From positions 3,855,001 through 3,919,000 of the forward strand of contig NZ_CP144906.1 of assembly GCF_036699995.1 (NCBI RefSeq): DNA of 64,000 nt, in the 5' to 3' direction. Positions 28,540 through 37,528 of the stretch are shown one piece after another. The position numbers and the translations under genes are program-made. This DNA is from Clostridium beijerinckii (lineage in GTDB: Bacteria > Bacillota > Clostridia > Clostridiales > Clostridiaceae). Every line of letters starts with the position of its first letter. The first letter of the stretch is position 1. Under the pieces are notes generated by a model. The model did no database searches. It was not told the origin of the DNA and saw only the letters and a list, made by a program, of their open reading frames with translations.

Positions 28540-28599
28540 ATATGCTCCCCCTATAGTAGACAGTAAAAATAAAAAACTGTTTTTATAAAGGGAGCATAT
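28540..28599. repeat. Small inverted-repeat element (MITE-like)
   Basis: ATATGCTCCC (28540-28549) pairs with GGGAGCATAT (28590-28599). Inside, ACAGT and ACTGT pair around an A-rich loop. The unit runs into the truncated maoC start and may be what interrupted it. It could also serve as a terminator for the plus-strand gene upstream. Confidence 0.5.
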
Positions 28600-28687
28600 C
28601 AATTTCTAACTTAGTTGATTCACCAATAGTCTTTACGACTGAAGTTTTATCTCCTACTTTTATCTTGTCAATACTTAATCCTTGCAT
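28583..28687 (-). pseudogene. Truncated MaoC-like hydratase start
   Basis: An ATG at 28687 with AGGAGG before it opens a 34-residue frame. It begins MQGLSIDKIKVGDKTSVVKT and continues IGEST. This matches the N-terminus of clostridial MaoC-type (R)-enoyl-CoA hydratases (about 135 residues). The similarity then stops and the frame ends inside the inverted-repeat element. The rest of the gene is missing. It lies just downstream of etfA, where acyl-CoA genes are expected. Confidence 0.6.
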
Positions 28688-28723
28688 TATTTTAACCTCC
28701 TATTATTTTAATCTATACACACC

Positions 28724-28765
28724 GAAATGTTTAGAGGTCAACGGCCTCCTTACATTTCAGCTCTC
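28724..28765. terminator. Hairpin between etfA and maoC remnant
   Basis: GAAATGT and ACATTTC form an outer stem, with GAGG/CCTC inside. It probably adds to termination in this compact region, or is a remnant of the maoC leader. Confidence 0.4.
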
Positions 28766-28799
28766 CTTTTATCTGATATCTAACATCTTCAATAAATTA

Positions 28800-28839
28800 A
28801 ACTAAATTCAGCAGGAGTATAACTCCACCTGAAAAAGTT
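28800..28839 (-). terminator. etfA terminator, part of a repeated element
   Basis: TTCAGCAGGAGT and ACTCCACCTGAA pair around ATA. A near-identical sequence occurs at 51989-52029, so this hairpin belongs to a dispersed repeat that here acts as the operon's terminator. Confidence 0.65.
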
Positions 28840-28844
28840 CTATA

Positions 28845-29852
28845 TTATTCAGCGCTCTTTATTTCATTAACTTGATCTATTAATTCTGGTATTACTTTAG
28901 TAAGATCACCAACTATTGCATAGTCAGCAATTTTCATTATTGGAGCTGAATCATCTTTATTTACAGCAATGATTAAATCTGAATCTTGCATACCAGCAAC
29001 GTGTTGGATAGCTCCAGAAATACCACAAGCTATATATATTTGAGGTCTAACAGTCTTACCAGTTTGACCTACTTGATATGCTCCATCAATCCATCCTTTT
29101 TCTACAGCTGCTCTTGACCCAGCTACAGTTCCGCCTAAAGCTTCTGCTAATTCTTTAAGTAATTGGAAGTTTTCTTTGTTTCCAACTCCTCTACCACCTG
29201 ATACGATGAAATCTGCTTCAGCTATATCAACGATATCTTTCTTAGCTTTTATAGTTTCTAAAACTTTAGTTCTTACATCGCTATCTGCTAATTTAACATC
29301 AACTTTTTCAATTTTACATTTAGATGGATCAGTTGTAATCTTTGCAAATACTCCTGGTCTTACTGTTGCCATTTGTGGTCTATGTTCCGGACAAGCAATT
29401 GTAGCCATTAAGTTACCACCAAATGCTGGTCTTGTAGCTAAAAGATCGCCATTTGTAACATCAACGTCAATTGATGTACAGTCTGCTGTTAATCCTGTTG
29501 ATAATCTAGCAGCTATTCTTGGACCTAAATCTCTTCCGATGAAAGTAGCTCCTACGAATAATATTCCTGGTTTTCTTTCATTTGCTAAATCACAAATAAC
29601 TTTTGTGTAAGCATCAGTTGTATAGTGTTCTAAGTTTTTATCATCAGCAACTAAAACTTCATCTGCACCGTGCTCTGCTAAAGTTTTTGCTAATCCTTCT
29701 ATGTTGCTACCTAATAATAAAGCTGTAAGATTTACTCCTAATTCATCAGCAATTCTTCTACCTTCACCAAGTAGTTCTAAAGATACTTTTTGTAATTCGC
29801 CTTCTCTTTGTTCAGCAAAGACCCAAACGCCTTTGTAATCTGCTATATTCAT
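28845..29852 (-). CDS. etfA: Electron transfer flavoprotein alpha subunit
   Basis: This 335-residue protein is EtfA. It has the N-terminal ETF domain (GVWVFAEQREGELQKVSLELLGEG) and the C-terminal FAD domain (VSGGRGVGNKENFQLLKELA, then GAIQHVAGMQDSDLIIAVNKD). It pairs with EtfB to form the complex that exchanges electrons with butyryl-CoA dehydrogenase; in clostridia this complex bifurcates electrons from NADH to crotonyl-CoA and ferredoxin. It is the last gene of the operon, 22 bases after etfB. AGGAGG precedes the ATG. Confidence 0.97.
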   Translation of the reverse strand: MNIADYKGVWVFAEQREGELQKVSLELLGEGRRIADELGVNLTALLLGSNIEGLAKTLAEHGADEVLVADDKNLEHYTTDAYTKVICDLANERKPGILFVGATFIGRDLGPRIAARLSTGLTADCTSIDVDVTNGDLLATRPAFGGNLMATIACPEHRPQMATVRPGVFAKITTDPSKCKIEKVDVKLADSDVRTKVLETIKAKKDIVDIAEADFIVSGGRGVGNKENFQLLKELAEALGGTVAGSRAAVEKGWIDGAYQVGQTGKTVRPQIYIACGISGAIQHVAGMQDSDLIIAVNKDDSAPIMKIADYAIVGDLTKVIPELIDQVNEIKSAE

Positions 29853-29874
29853 AATAAATTACCCTCCTATTATC

Positions 29875-30654
29875 TTAGATGTAGTGTTTTTCTTTTAATT
29901 TTCCTACAACATAGTATGCTGCATTTTTAGGTGTTTCTCTTACGATTTCTCCTGCACCTTTAACTTCCTTAGTCATTGACTTCTTAACCTTTGTAGGTGA
30001 GCCTTTAAGCCCTAATTCAGCTACATCTACATCTATATCAGCTGCGCTCATAACTTTGATTTCATCATCTGAAGTTTCGAATATATCTAAAACATTCATA
30101 TATCTTGTTTCATTTAATTCTTCGATTGCAGTTAATAGACATGGAGTTTTAACTTCTACTACTTGATGTCCATCTTCTAGTGCTCTATTTACTATTAATG
30201 TATTTCCTTCAACTTTAACGTCTTGAACGTAAGTTACTTGAGGAATGTTTAAATGTTCTGCTATTTCTGGTCCTACTTGTGCAGTATCTCCATCAATTGC
30301 TTGTCTTCCAGCGAACACTAAATCATAATCTAATTTAGCAATAACTCCAGCTAATGCTTTTGAAGTTGCTAATGTGTCAGCTCCTCCAAGTGCTCTATCT
30401 GTTAAAAGAATAGCTTCATCAGCTCCCATACATAATGCTTCTCTTAAAACCGCTTTAGCCATTGGAAGTCCCATACTTATTACAGTAACTTTTCCTCCAA
30501 CTTTTTCTTTTAATTGTAATGCACCTTCTAAAGCATGCTTATCTTCTGGGTTCATTATTGATGGAACACCATCTCTTATTAATGTGCCAGTTTTAGGATC
30601 AATTTTTACTGCTGTAGTATCTGGAACTTGTTTTACACAAACTACTATATTCAT
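29875..30654 (-). CDS. etfB: Electron transfer flavoprotein beta subunit
   Basis: This 259-residue protein is EtfB, with VCVKQVPDTTAVKIDPKTG at the start, ALCMGADEAILLTDRALGGAD and FAGRQAIDGDTAQVGPEIAE. The latter two line the nucleotide site. In bifurcating ETFs this subunit carries the flavin that is reduced by NADH. It lies between bcd and etfA with 13- and 22-base gaps, so the three are co-transcribed. Confidence 0.97.
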   Translation of the reverse strand: MNIVVCVKQVPDTTAVKIDPKTGTLIRDGVPSIMNPEDKHALEGALQLKEKVGGKVTVISMGLPMAKAVLREALCMGADEAILLTDRALGGADTLATSKALAGVIAKLDYDLVFAGRQAIDGDTAQVGPEIAEHLNIPQVTYVQDVKVEGNTLIVNRALEDGHQVVEVKTPCLLTAIEELNETRYMNVLDIFETSDDEIKVMSAADIDVDVAELGLKGSPTKVKKSMTKEVKGAGEIVRETPKNAAYYVVGKLKEKHYI

Positions 30655-30667
30655 TTTAAAAGTCCTC

Positions 30668-31807
30668 CTATCTTAAAATTCTTCCTGCGATAACCATCTT
30701 TTGAACTTCTGAAGTTCCTTCGTAGATTTCGCATATTTTAGCATCTCTCATCATTCTTTCTAATGGGTATTCTTTAGTGTAACCATATCCACCAAAGATT
30801 TGAACTGCCTTAGTTGTAACTTCCATTGCAACATCTGCGGCAAATAATTTAGCTCTTGCAGCATCTATTGAGTAAGGCTCACCATCTTGCTTCTTTGTTG
30901 CAGCTAGGTATACTAAGTATTTAGCAGCTTGGATTTTAACATCCATTTCAGCTATATACCATTGTAATCCTTGGAATGCTGATAATGGTTTACCAAATTG
31001 TTTTCTTTCTTTCATATAGTTAACTGCTTCTTCAAAAGCACCTTCTGCAATACCTAGAGCTTGGGCAGCTATACCAATTCTTCCTCCATCAAGAGTTTTC
31101 ATTGCTATTCCGAATCCCTTACCTTCAACACTTAGTAAGTTTTCTTTTGGTACTATACAGTCTTCCATAACTAATTCAGTTGTTGAAGATGCTCTAATAC
31201 CCATCTTGTTTTCTATTTTTCCTATTGAGAATCCTGGGAATGATTTTTCAACTATGAATCCTGAAACACCTTTAGTACCCTTGCTCTTATCTGTCATAGC
31301 AAATATTATGAAAGTTTCTGCAACTCCACCATTTGTTATAAAGATTTTTGAACCATTTAATACATAATGATCCCCTTCTAATACAGCAGTTGTTTGTTGA
31401 GCTCCAGAATCTGTACCAGCACCTGGTTCTGTTAATCCGAAAGCACCAATTTTCTTACCACTACAAAGATCAGGCAAATATTTTGCTCTTTGTTCGTTAG
31501 TTCCATTTTCATTAATTACTGTTGCACATAATGATGTATGCGCTGAAAGAATAACTCCTGTAGTACCACAAACTTTTGATAATTCTTCCACAGCAATTAT
31601 ATATGAAAGAACATCTCCGCCTGCTCCGCCAAATTCTTTTGAAAATGGGATCCCCATCATTCCAAGCTTAGCCATTTTTTCAACGTTTTCCATAGGGAAT
31701 CTTTCTGTTTCGTCGATTTCAGCAGCTATTGGCTTAACTTCATTTACTGCGAATTCTCTAACCATTTGTTGTACTAATTGTTGTTCTCTAGTCAACTTAA
31801 AATTCAT
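30668..31807 (-). CDS. bcd: Acyl-CoA (butyryl-CoA) dehydrogenase
   Basis: This 379-residue acyl-CoA dehydrogenase shows GLTEPGAGTDSGAQQT, the FAD/substrate stretch FITNGGVAETFIIFA, and the catalytic glutamate region ICEIYEGTSEVQKMVIAGRILR near the C-terminus. The close link to etfB and etfA identifies it as the short-chain, butyryl-CoA-type enzyme. It reduces crotonyl-CoA to butyryl-CoA. The usual crt, thl and hbd genes are absent here, so this may be a second copy or a rearranged cluster. It is the first gene of the operon; AAGGAGG precedes the start. Confidence 0.94.
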   Translation of the reverse strand: MNFKLTREQQLVQQMVREFAVNEVKPIAAEIDETERFPMENVEKMAKLGMMGIPFSKEFGGAGGDVLSYIIAVEELSKVCGTTGVILSAHTSLCATVINENGTNEQRAKYLPDLCSGKKIGAFGLTEPGAGTDSGAQQTTAVLEGDHYVLNGSKIFITNGGVAETFIIFAMTDKSKGTKGVSGFIVEKSFPGFSIGKIENKMGIRASSTTELVMEDCIVPKENLLSVEGKGFGIAMKTLDGGRIGIAAQALGIAEGAFEEAVNYMKERKQFGKPLSAFQGLQWYIAEMDVKIQAAKYLVYLAATKKQDGEPYSIDAARAKLFAADVAMEVTTKAVQIFGGYGYTKEYPLERMMRDAKICEIYEGTSEVQKMVIAGRILR

Positions 31808-32201
31808 TAAATTACCCTCCTTGTTAATTAAACCTATTTAATAGCAGATAAATATATATAAATCTTTAATATATTATCAATTAAATACTATTCATAACTT
31901 TAAAATTTATTATCTATTCTTAAAATTATTTTCTGATCTTCTCACAAGTTAAGAAATCTGTTGCTCAATTGACTTAAAGACAAGTTACTAAGTATTAAAT
32001 TGCTTAGTATTTAAATAAAAATGGATGTTTATCCTTTATCGGGATAAACATCCATTTTTTATTATCATATGGAAAATGCTCTTTAAATCAAAACGTGACC
32101 ACATTGTTATGAGGCATTTCAAATCTTATTTAAATTAATATATAAGGTTGACTGCAAATAGAATGTACTTTCTCCAACATATACATAATATATCCAAAGT
32201 A
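31808..32201. other. Region between bcd start and LysR gene end
   Basis: It holds the bcd promoter region, in which no consensus promoter stood out, and the terminator at 32016-32064. No gene is seen. Confidence 0.55.
32016..32064 (-). terminator. Strong hairpin terminator of the LysR gene
   Basis: AAATGGATGTTTATCC pairs with GGATAAACATCCATTT around a short loop, flanked by A- and T-runs on both sides. It can work in both directions and isolates bcd-etfBA from the LysR gene. Confidence 0.85.
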
Positions 32202-33098
32202 CTATTGTACCTTTAGGGGATTCTCATCCTTTATTGTACTACACAGCATTATAAAGTTATGTATATATTCTGTTAAATGCTTGTTTTTATGATATGAAAT
32301 ATAGAACTTCCTTGTAAAATTATATTCTTCTAAATTTATTTTTGCGATTTTTCTGTTTTTTAATTCGTCTTGTATTAAGTATTGAGATAAAAGTGCTATT
32401 CCTTTATTATGAATTACAGCTTCTTTTATAGAATCAATACTTTTGCAAATCCATGTAACATTAGGAATAATATGCGATTCATCAAAAATATCTTGAAGCA
32501 TTTTTTGAGTTCTGCTTCCAGGTTCACGGGCTATTACTGGTTCTGAGCTTAATTGATTAATTTTAATTGTTTGTTCAGCAAGGGGATTTTCTGGATGGCA
32601 AACAAGCATTAGTTTATCATCTAAAAAATCAACATATGTTAACTCACTGCAAGGAGATTCCATTTGAATAATGGCTACATCCAAATCATATGATAATATC
32701 TTTTGTTCTATGTAGGAGCTATTTCCAATTTCAACTTGAATATTTACGGAAGGATAAAGGTTCTGGAATTTCTCTAATATTGGGTAAATTAATTTATGAC
32801 CAATTGTGGTACAAACTCCAATGCGTACTAGTCCTTGATAGGAAAGATTTCTCATTTTTAAGTTCATTTGCCCTAAATCATATAATAATTGTTTTGCATG
32901 GAAAAGCAATTCCTTTCCATTAGAAGTCAAATATAGTTTTTTAGATAATCGCTCAAATAACTTTGTATTATATTCATTCTCCAGCGCTGATATTGACTGA
33001 CTAACGGATGATGGCGATATATATAATTTTTGAGCGGCTTTACTCATACTCATTTGAGTACAAACTTCTACAAATATTTCTAAATCACGAATTGTCAA
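32202..33098 (-). CDS. LysR-family transcriptional regulator
   Basis: This protein of about 298 residues has an N-terminal LysR helix-turn-helix (MSMSKAAQKLYISPSSVSQSISALE) and a C-terminal ligand-binding domain. The TTG at 33098, 7 bases after GGGGG, is the better start; it gives the standard LysR opening MTIRDLEIFVEVC. The ATG 14 codons upstream has no site. It is divergent from the phosphonoacetate-hydrolase-like gene, as PhnR is from phnA in pseudomonads, so it probably controls that gene. Confidence 0.9.
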   Translation of the reverse strand: MTIRDLEIFVEVCTQMSMSKAAQKLYISPSSVSQSISALENEYNTKLFERLSKKLYLTSNGKELLFHAKQLLYDLGQMNLKMRNLSYQGLVRIGVCTTIGHKLIYPILEKFQNLYPSVNIQVEIGNSSYIEQKILSYDLDVAIIQMESPCSELTYVDFLDDKLMLVCHPENPLAEQTIKINQLSSEPVIAREPGSRTQKMLQDIFDESHIIPNVTWICKSIDSIKEAVIHNKGIALLSQYLIQDELKNRKIAKINLEEYNFTRKFYISYHKNKHLTEYIHNFIMLCSTIKDENPLKVQ

Positions 33099-33227
33099 TT
33101 GAAATCCCCCATTCCATATAGTTAAGTATTTACTAATCATTATATAATATTATTCATATTTTACAAAGCATTATAGAGGTGATAATCTAAAAACAAATAA
33201 GTGCCTTGATTAAAGGGGATGTAAATT

Positions 33228-34343
33228 ATGCAAAAAATATTGATTGTTGTCATTGATGGGTGCTCTCCAGAGTATTTTACTTTAGAAAATGCACCAAATA
33301 TTTATGGTTTATGTGAGCAAAAAGGATTCATAAAAAATATCTATGGTGCAGTTCCTACTGTAACCAATGTTAATCATGCCTCTATTCTGTCAGGACTTTG
33401 GCCAAATGAGACACAAATGGTAGGAAATTTCTTTTATGATCACATAACAGGAAAGTCTGGATTTATACAAGAGAAAGGATTTATGAAAGCTACTACAATA
33501 TTACAGCACATTAAAAGTATTGGTGGTAAAACTGCTTTATTGACAGTAAAAGGAAAGATTCTTGAAGTATATGGAGAAGATGTTGATTTAGGAATTAGTG
33601 CTGAAAAGCCTGACCTTAACCTTTTAGAGCAGCTAGGCATTTCTATGCCGCCAAAAATACAAAGTGTAGAAAGTAGCAAATGGATTTTAGATGCAGCCTA
33701 TACGTGCATACAAAAAGAATCTCCTGAAATTGTGTACTGCACTACTAATGACTATATTATGCATCATTATGGACCAAACTCTGAACAGGCTAAAAAGCAA
33801 ATAAGCGATATTGATAACTGCATCAAAAAAATACACGAATTAGAACCAACCCGCCAGATTTATATTACTGCTGACCATGGAATGAATAAAAAAACTACTC
33901 TTGTAAATTTTCAAAATTTATCTGAACAAGCAGGTTTTCATGTTGTATGCGTACCTCCAATGAAAGATAGATATATTGAAAATCATGCATATCAGGAAGG
34001 TGGAACACTTTATGTGTATATGAAAAATGCAGATGAAATGGAAAAGTATCTCCAATTTGTGTCTGCTCAAATATCAGTTGACAAAATTATGAATAACAAA
34101 GAAGCTGCTGAACTTTATCATTTGCCAATAAATAGTATAGGAGACTACGTCATTTTTGCCTCTGAAGATTATGCATTTGCTGAAATTGAAGGTATTTATT
34201 TAAATACTAAAGACATACGAACTCACGGCTCCCTTTATGAAATGGAAATACCTTTAGCAGCAATTAATCCTGTTGCATCACAAGAAAAGTATCAATTCAG
34301 TAAAGATATAACTTCAAATATTTTGCAATTGTTATCCAGATAG
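33228..34343 (+). CDS. Phosphonoacetate hydrolase-like alkaline phosphatase superfamily enzyme
   Basis: This 371-residue enzyme has the two-metal site of the alkaline phosphatase superfamily. Visible residues are Asp10 (VIDG), the nucleophile region PTVTNVNHAS (Thr44/Thr46), Asp175 and His179 (TNDYIMHHYGP), Asp216 and His217 (ITADHGMN), and His333 (RTHGS). The opening IVVIDGCSPEYFTLENAPNI and the segment KTALLTVKGK strongly recall PhnA, which splits phosphonoacetate into acetate and phosphate. A divergent LysR gene supports this. A related nucleotide pyrophosphatase-type role is the alternative. GGGG precedes the start. Confidence 0.72.
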   Translation: MQKILIVVIDGCSPEYFTLENAPNIYGLCEQKGFIKNIYGAVPTVTNVNHASILSGLWPNETQMVGNFFYDHITGKSGFIQEKGFMKATTILQHIKSIGGKTALLTVKGKILEVYGEDVDLGISAEKPDLNLLEQLGISMPPKIQSVESSKWILDAAYTCIQKESPEIVYCTTNDYIMHHYGPNSEQAKKQISDIDNCIKKIHELEPTRQIYITADHGMNKKTTLVNFQNLSEQAGFHVVCVPPMKDRYIENHAYQEGGTLYVYMKNADEMEKYLQFVSAQISVDKIMNNKEAAELYHLPINSIGDYVIFASEDYAFAEIEGIYLNTKDIRTHGSLYEMEIPLAAINPVASQEKYQFSKDITSNILQLLSR

Positions 34344-34431
34344 CAGTGTAGACATTTTGCAAAGACTATAATTGTAAATATCAAACGGATTTTCTTCGAA
34401 ATAGATATAGAGCATGAAAGGTGGTTTAAAA

Positions 34432-35376
34432 ATGAAAATTCTTATAGTCGGATATTATACTGAGACCTCAAAATCAAATATTGTAAGGCATTTTCCAGAA
34501 GACTGGGACATTGTAATTGTCCAGCCTGGAAAAGAAATGTTGCATCATATTGAAGATTGTCAGGTACTCATACCTGAACATATTAAAGTGGACAGCGGTC
34601 TGCTTTCTATAGCAAAAAAATTAAAGTTGGTACAGACGGGTGCTGGATTTGACAATGTAGATATAGATGCCTGCACACAGTACGGTATTTGGGCGGCCAA
34701 TGCTGCAGGAGTGAATGCACAGGCAGTTGCAGAGCACGTAATGGCGCTGATATTGTCTTATTATAAAAATATACCGTTTCTTGATGCTTTCATGAAGAAC
34801 AAGATAGATGAAAATGAATTGCAGTATACAGGGAGTGAATTAAAAGGCAAAACCATCGGGATTATAGGTTTTGGCTCCGTCGGTAAAAAAGTAACTGAGT
34901 TTTGCAGGGTCTTTGATATGAATGTTCTGGTTTATGCTAGAAATCCCGTTGTACAGTCTGACGGTTTTGTGAAAATGACGGATTTCGATACTCTTGTAGG
35001 CGCATCAGACATAGTAAGTGTGCATGTATCCTTAAATCAGCAAACCAAACAGCTAATCAACAAAGATGTATTCAAGAAAATGAAGAATACTGCACTTTTT
35101 GTCAATACAGCCCGCGGCGGAATTGTCAATGAAAGAGACTTGATAGATGCATTAAAAAATAGAGACATTTCAGGAGCATGCCTTGATGTGTTTGAATCTG
35201 AACCTCTTCCAATTGACAGTGAACTCCGAAATCTAAGAAATGTGATACTTACTCCTCATACGGCAGGCTTGCCTGATGGTCTCAAATTCCATAAAAAAAG
35301 ATATGATTTCTTCGTGAATAATATAAAGCGTGTAGAGAATGGTGAAGAGCCTGAAAGCAAGCTCAATCAGTTATAG
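34432..35376 (+). CDS. D-isomer-specific 2-hydroxyacid dehydrogenase
   Basis: This 314-residue NAD-dependent dehydrogenase has GFGSVG in its Rossmann fold, ARGGIVNERDLIDAL with the substrate-binding arginine, the glutamate in DVFESEPL and the catalytic histidine in LTPHTAG. The substrate is unknown. It follows the PhnA-like gene by 88 bases and may reduce a 2-oxo product linked to phosphonate metabolism. The base composition is richer in GC than its neighbours, suggesting separate acquisition. The ATG at 34432 has AAGGTGG before it. Confidence 0.87.
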   Translation: MKILIVGYYTETSKSNIVRHFPEDWDIVIVQPGKEMLHHIEDCQVLIPEHIKVDSGLLSIAKKLKLVQTGAGFDNVDIDACTQYGIWAANAAGVNAQAVAEHVMALILSYYKNIPFLDAFMKNKIDENELQYTGSELKGKTIGIIGFGSVGKKVTEFCRVFDMNVLVYARNPVVQSDGFVKMTDFDTLVGASDIVSVHVSLNQQTKQLINKDVFKKMKNTALFVNTARGGIVNERDLIDALKNRDISGACLDVFESEPLPIDSELRNLRNVILTPHTAGLPDGLKFHKKRYDFFVNNIKRVENGEEPESKLNQL

Positions 35377-35407
35377 TTTTTCTGCAATAAAAATAAGAAC
35401 CCTTTAT

Positions 35408-35455
35408 TCTACTTTGTATATGAATATTATATACAAAGTAGAGAAAACCTTTTTA
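35408..35455 (+). terminator. Terminator after the hydroxyacid dehydrogenase
   Basis: TCTACTTTGTATA (35408-35420) pairs with TATACAAAGTAGA (35430-35442). TTTTTA follows a few bases on. Confidence 0.7.
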
Positions 35456-35471
35456 TCATATAAATTATTTC

Positions 35472-36344
35472 CTATATATCAAAACCTATTTGAACTTCAT
35501 TATTCTCCTCTTCAAAAGCTTTCATATAATTAAAAACTTCTTTCACTCCAAAAATAATATTATTCTGCTGACAGGTGTCTTTAATAATTTTCATTAATTT
35601 TTCATGATTCTTACTTAACACTTCATAACTATTCCCATATTCTCTTATATATTTTTCTTTTAAACCTTTAAAATGCTTATCTAAATTCTTATAATAATAT
35701 TCCCTATTTCCATTTCTTAATGTTAATCCAATACCAAATACTATAATTCCTTTAACTTTAGCTTCTATACAATAATCTAAAACTCCTCTTATATTTTCCT
35801 CTGTATCATTTATATAAGGTAAAATAGGACTTAGCCAAACTACCGTAGGAATTTTGTTATCCCTCATTATTTTTAAAACTTCGAATCGTTCTTTTGTTGT
35901 AGAAACATTAGGTTCAATAATCTTACATAATTCTTCATCATAAGTTGTTAATGTCATCTGCACAACACACTTTGCTTTTTTATTTATACTTGTTAGCAAC
36001 TCTAAGTCTCTTAAAATTCTATTTGATTTAGTTTGTATCGCGAGTCCAAATCCATACTTATCAATTATCTCCAAACATTTTCTTGTATTTTGAAGATTTT
36101 CTTCTAGATGAATATATGGATCACTCATTGCACCTGTTCCAATCATGCACTTTCTTCTTTTTTTCTTAAGTGCGTCCTCTAATAACTGCAGCACATTAGC
36201 CTTAACCTCAATGTCTTCAAATATATGATCCATTCCATAACAATGACTTCTGGCGTCACAATATATACATCCATGAGTACATCCTCTATAAATATTCATT
36301 CCATTACTACTAGATAATATACCTTTTGCCACTACATCATGCAT
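35472..36344 (-). CDS. SPL-family radical SAM protein
   Basis: This 290-residue protein has the radical SAM cluster motif CTHGCIYC (Cys22, Cys26, Cys29), followed by GTGAMSDPYIHLEENLQ and IQTKSNRILRDLELL. This layout is that of the spore-photoproduct-lyase-like family of short proteins whose role is mostly unknown. True SplB is longer and has an extra cysteine near the C-terminus that I do not see. It may act in nucleic acid modification or repair. GGGAG precedes the ATG. It appears to be a single-gene unit. Confidence 0.85.
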   Translation of the reverse strand: MHDVVAKGILSSSNGMNIYRGCTHGCIYCDARSHCYGMDHIFEDIEVKANVLQLLEDALKKKRRKCMIGTGAMSDPYIHLEENLQNTRKCLEIIDKYGFGLAIQTKSNRILRDLELLTSINKKAKCVVQMTLTTYDEELCKIIEPNVSTTKERFEVLKIMRDNKIPTVVWLSPILPYINDTEENIRGVLDYCIEAKVKGIIVFGIGLTLRNGNREYYYKNLDKHFKGLKEKYIREYGNSYEVLSKNHEKLMKIIKDTCQQNNIIFGVKEVFNYMKAFEEENNEVQIGFDI

Positions 36345-36402
36345 AAAATCGTAACTCCCTTCAAATTAACACTGTACAATTAACAATTAAAAGTGATTAA
36401 TC

Positions 36403-36936
36403 TTATCGAATTCTTTCCAATAGTTTCTGAAATAAATTAAATCCTTCATTCCAATCATCTATATTGGATTCACTATTTATATGACCCTTTCTACCCACAG
36501 ATACTGTTTCAAGGCCCCACTGTTTGCCTTTTTCTATACAAAACAGAGATGAGGAATATTGATCATTCTCACTATAAATTAGCATTCCAGGCAACTCCAG
36601 GTTATCCTCTGGCAAATGTTCAAATGAGTCTAAAAAATTTGGAAATTGTTCCTTGTTTGGATCTGGTGGAGCCACTAAGAAGACTGCTTTCAAGTACTTT
36701 CGTATCTTAGGCATGGCTTTTACAGTAAGCAAGCAGCCAAGGCTGTGTGCAACTAATACTACATCGCAGCTATTTTCTATTGAAAGATTTTCTATTAAAT
36801 TTTTTTCCCATTCTTTATATACTGGATAATCCCATTCCTCTTGGGCTATTCTTTTAAATCCATATTTTTTCTCCCAAATACTCTGCCAATGCTCTGGCCC
36901 AGAATTATTAAGGCCAGGAACTATCTTTATATTCAT
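36403..36936 (-). CDS. RBBP9/YdeN-type alpha/beta hydrolase
   Basis: This 177-residue serine hydrolase shows the N-terminal IVPGLNNSGPEHWQSIWE of the RBBP9/YdeN family. The nucleophile is in AHSLG (Ser65), an aspartate lies in YSENDQYSS and the histidine in GRKGHINSES. The natural substrate is unknown. The ATG at 36936 is chosen because GAGGTG precedes it; a GTG three codons upstream overlaps that site. Confidence 0.88.
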   Translation of the reverse strand: MNIKIVPGLNNSGPEHWQSIWEKKYGFKRIAQEEWDYPVYKEWEKNLIENLSIENSCDVVLVAHSLGCLLTVKAMPKIRKYLKAVFLVAPPDPNKEQFPNFLDSFEHLPEDNLELPGMLIYSENDQYSSSLFCIEKGKQWGLETVSVGRKGHINSESNIDDWNEGFNLFQKLLERIR

Positions 36937-37117
36937 TATTAACACCTCAAACCATCTTACTTTTTCTAAAAGATTTCATTTTTGTACCAAATTCTAACAT
37001 ACATATATGCTGATGTAAATGCAGTTATTAAAAGCAAATATAAATTGAATATTGTGCTTTCCTTTGCATTTCAGCATTTATTTTTAGTATGCTCAAGCTA
37101 CGTTTTTAACTTGATAA

Positions 37118-37528
37118 TTAGATTATTATACCTTCAAAATGATCCATTTCATGTTGAATTATTTGTGCTGTAAATCCATTAAACACTTGTTTCTTCTTAT
37201 TAAAGTTTCTATCAAGATACATAACCTCTATCGTTTCATATCTCTTTGTCTTTCTAAATCCAATTAAAGATAAGCAACTTTCTTCTGTTTCATAAGGCTT
37301 TTCCTTTTTTAATATAACTGGATTTATCATAGGTACAATAAAATTGCCTACAGTAAATACTAATATGCGCTTCTTTATTCCAATCATATTAGCCGCCAAT
37401 CCAACACAATGCTCTAAGTTTGCTCTTAATGTATCTATTAAATTATCAATTACTACCATATCATTTTTAGTTGCCTCTTCTGATTTTTGCCCTAAAAATA
37501 ATATATCTTTTACTATTGGTTTTATCAT
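37118..37528 (-). CDS. Divergent peptide deformylase-like protein
   Basis: This 136-residue protein matches peptide deformylase in its three motifs: GLAANMIG (residues 43-50), EESCLS (82-87) and QHEMDH (125-130), the last two binding iron. Two positions deviate: the motif I glutamine is Met48 and the motif II glycine is Ser84. Such short second deformylases occur in clostridia beside a normal one. Activity may be reduced or specialised. GAGG precedes the start. Confidence 0.83.
   Translation of the reverse strand: MIKPIVKDILFLGQKSEEATKNDMVVIDNLIDTLRANLEHCVGLAANMIGIKKRILVFTVGNFIVPMINPVILKKEKPYETEESCLSLIGFRKTKRYETIEVMYLDRNFNKKKQVFNGFTAQIIQHEMDHFEGIII

Noticed and set aside
34432..35376. Phosphite dehydrogenase (PtxD), given the phosphonate-type neighbour.
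   Set aside because: Only general hydroxyacid dehydrogenase residues are visible; nothing specific to PtxD could be read.
36365..36392. Short AATTAACAATT repeats as a CRISPR-like array.
   Set aside because: The units are too short and irregular, with no spacers or cas genes.
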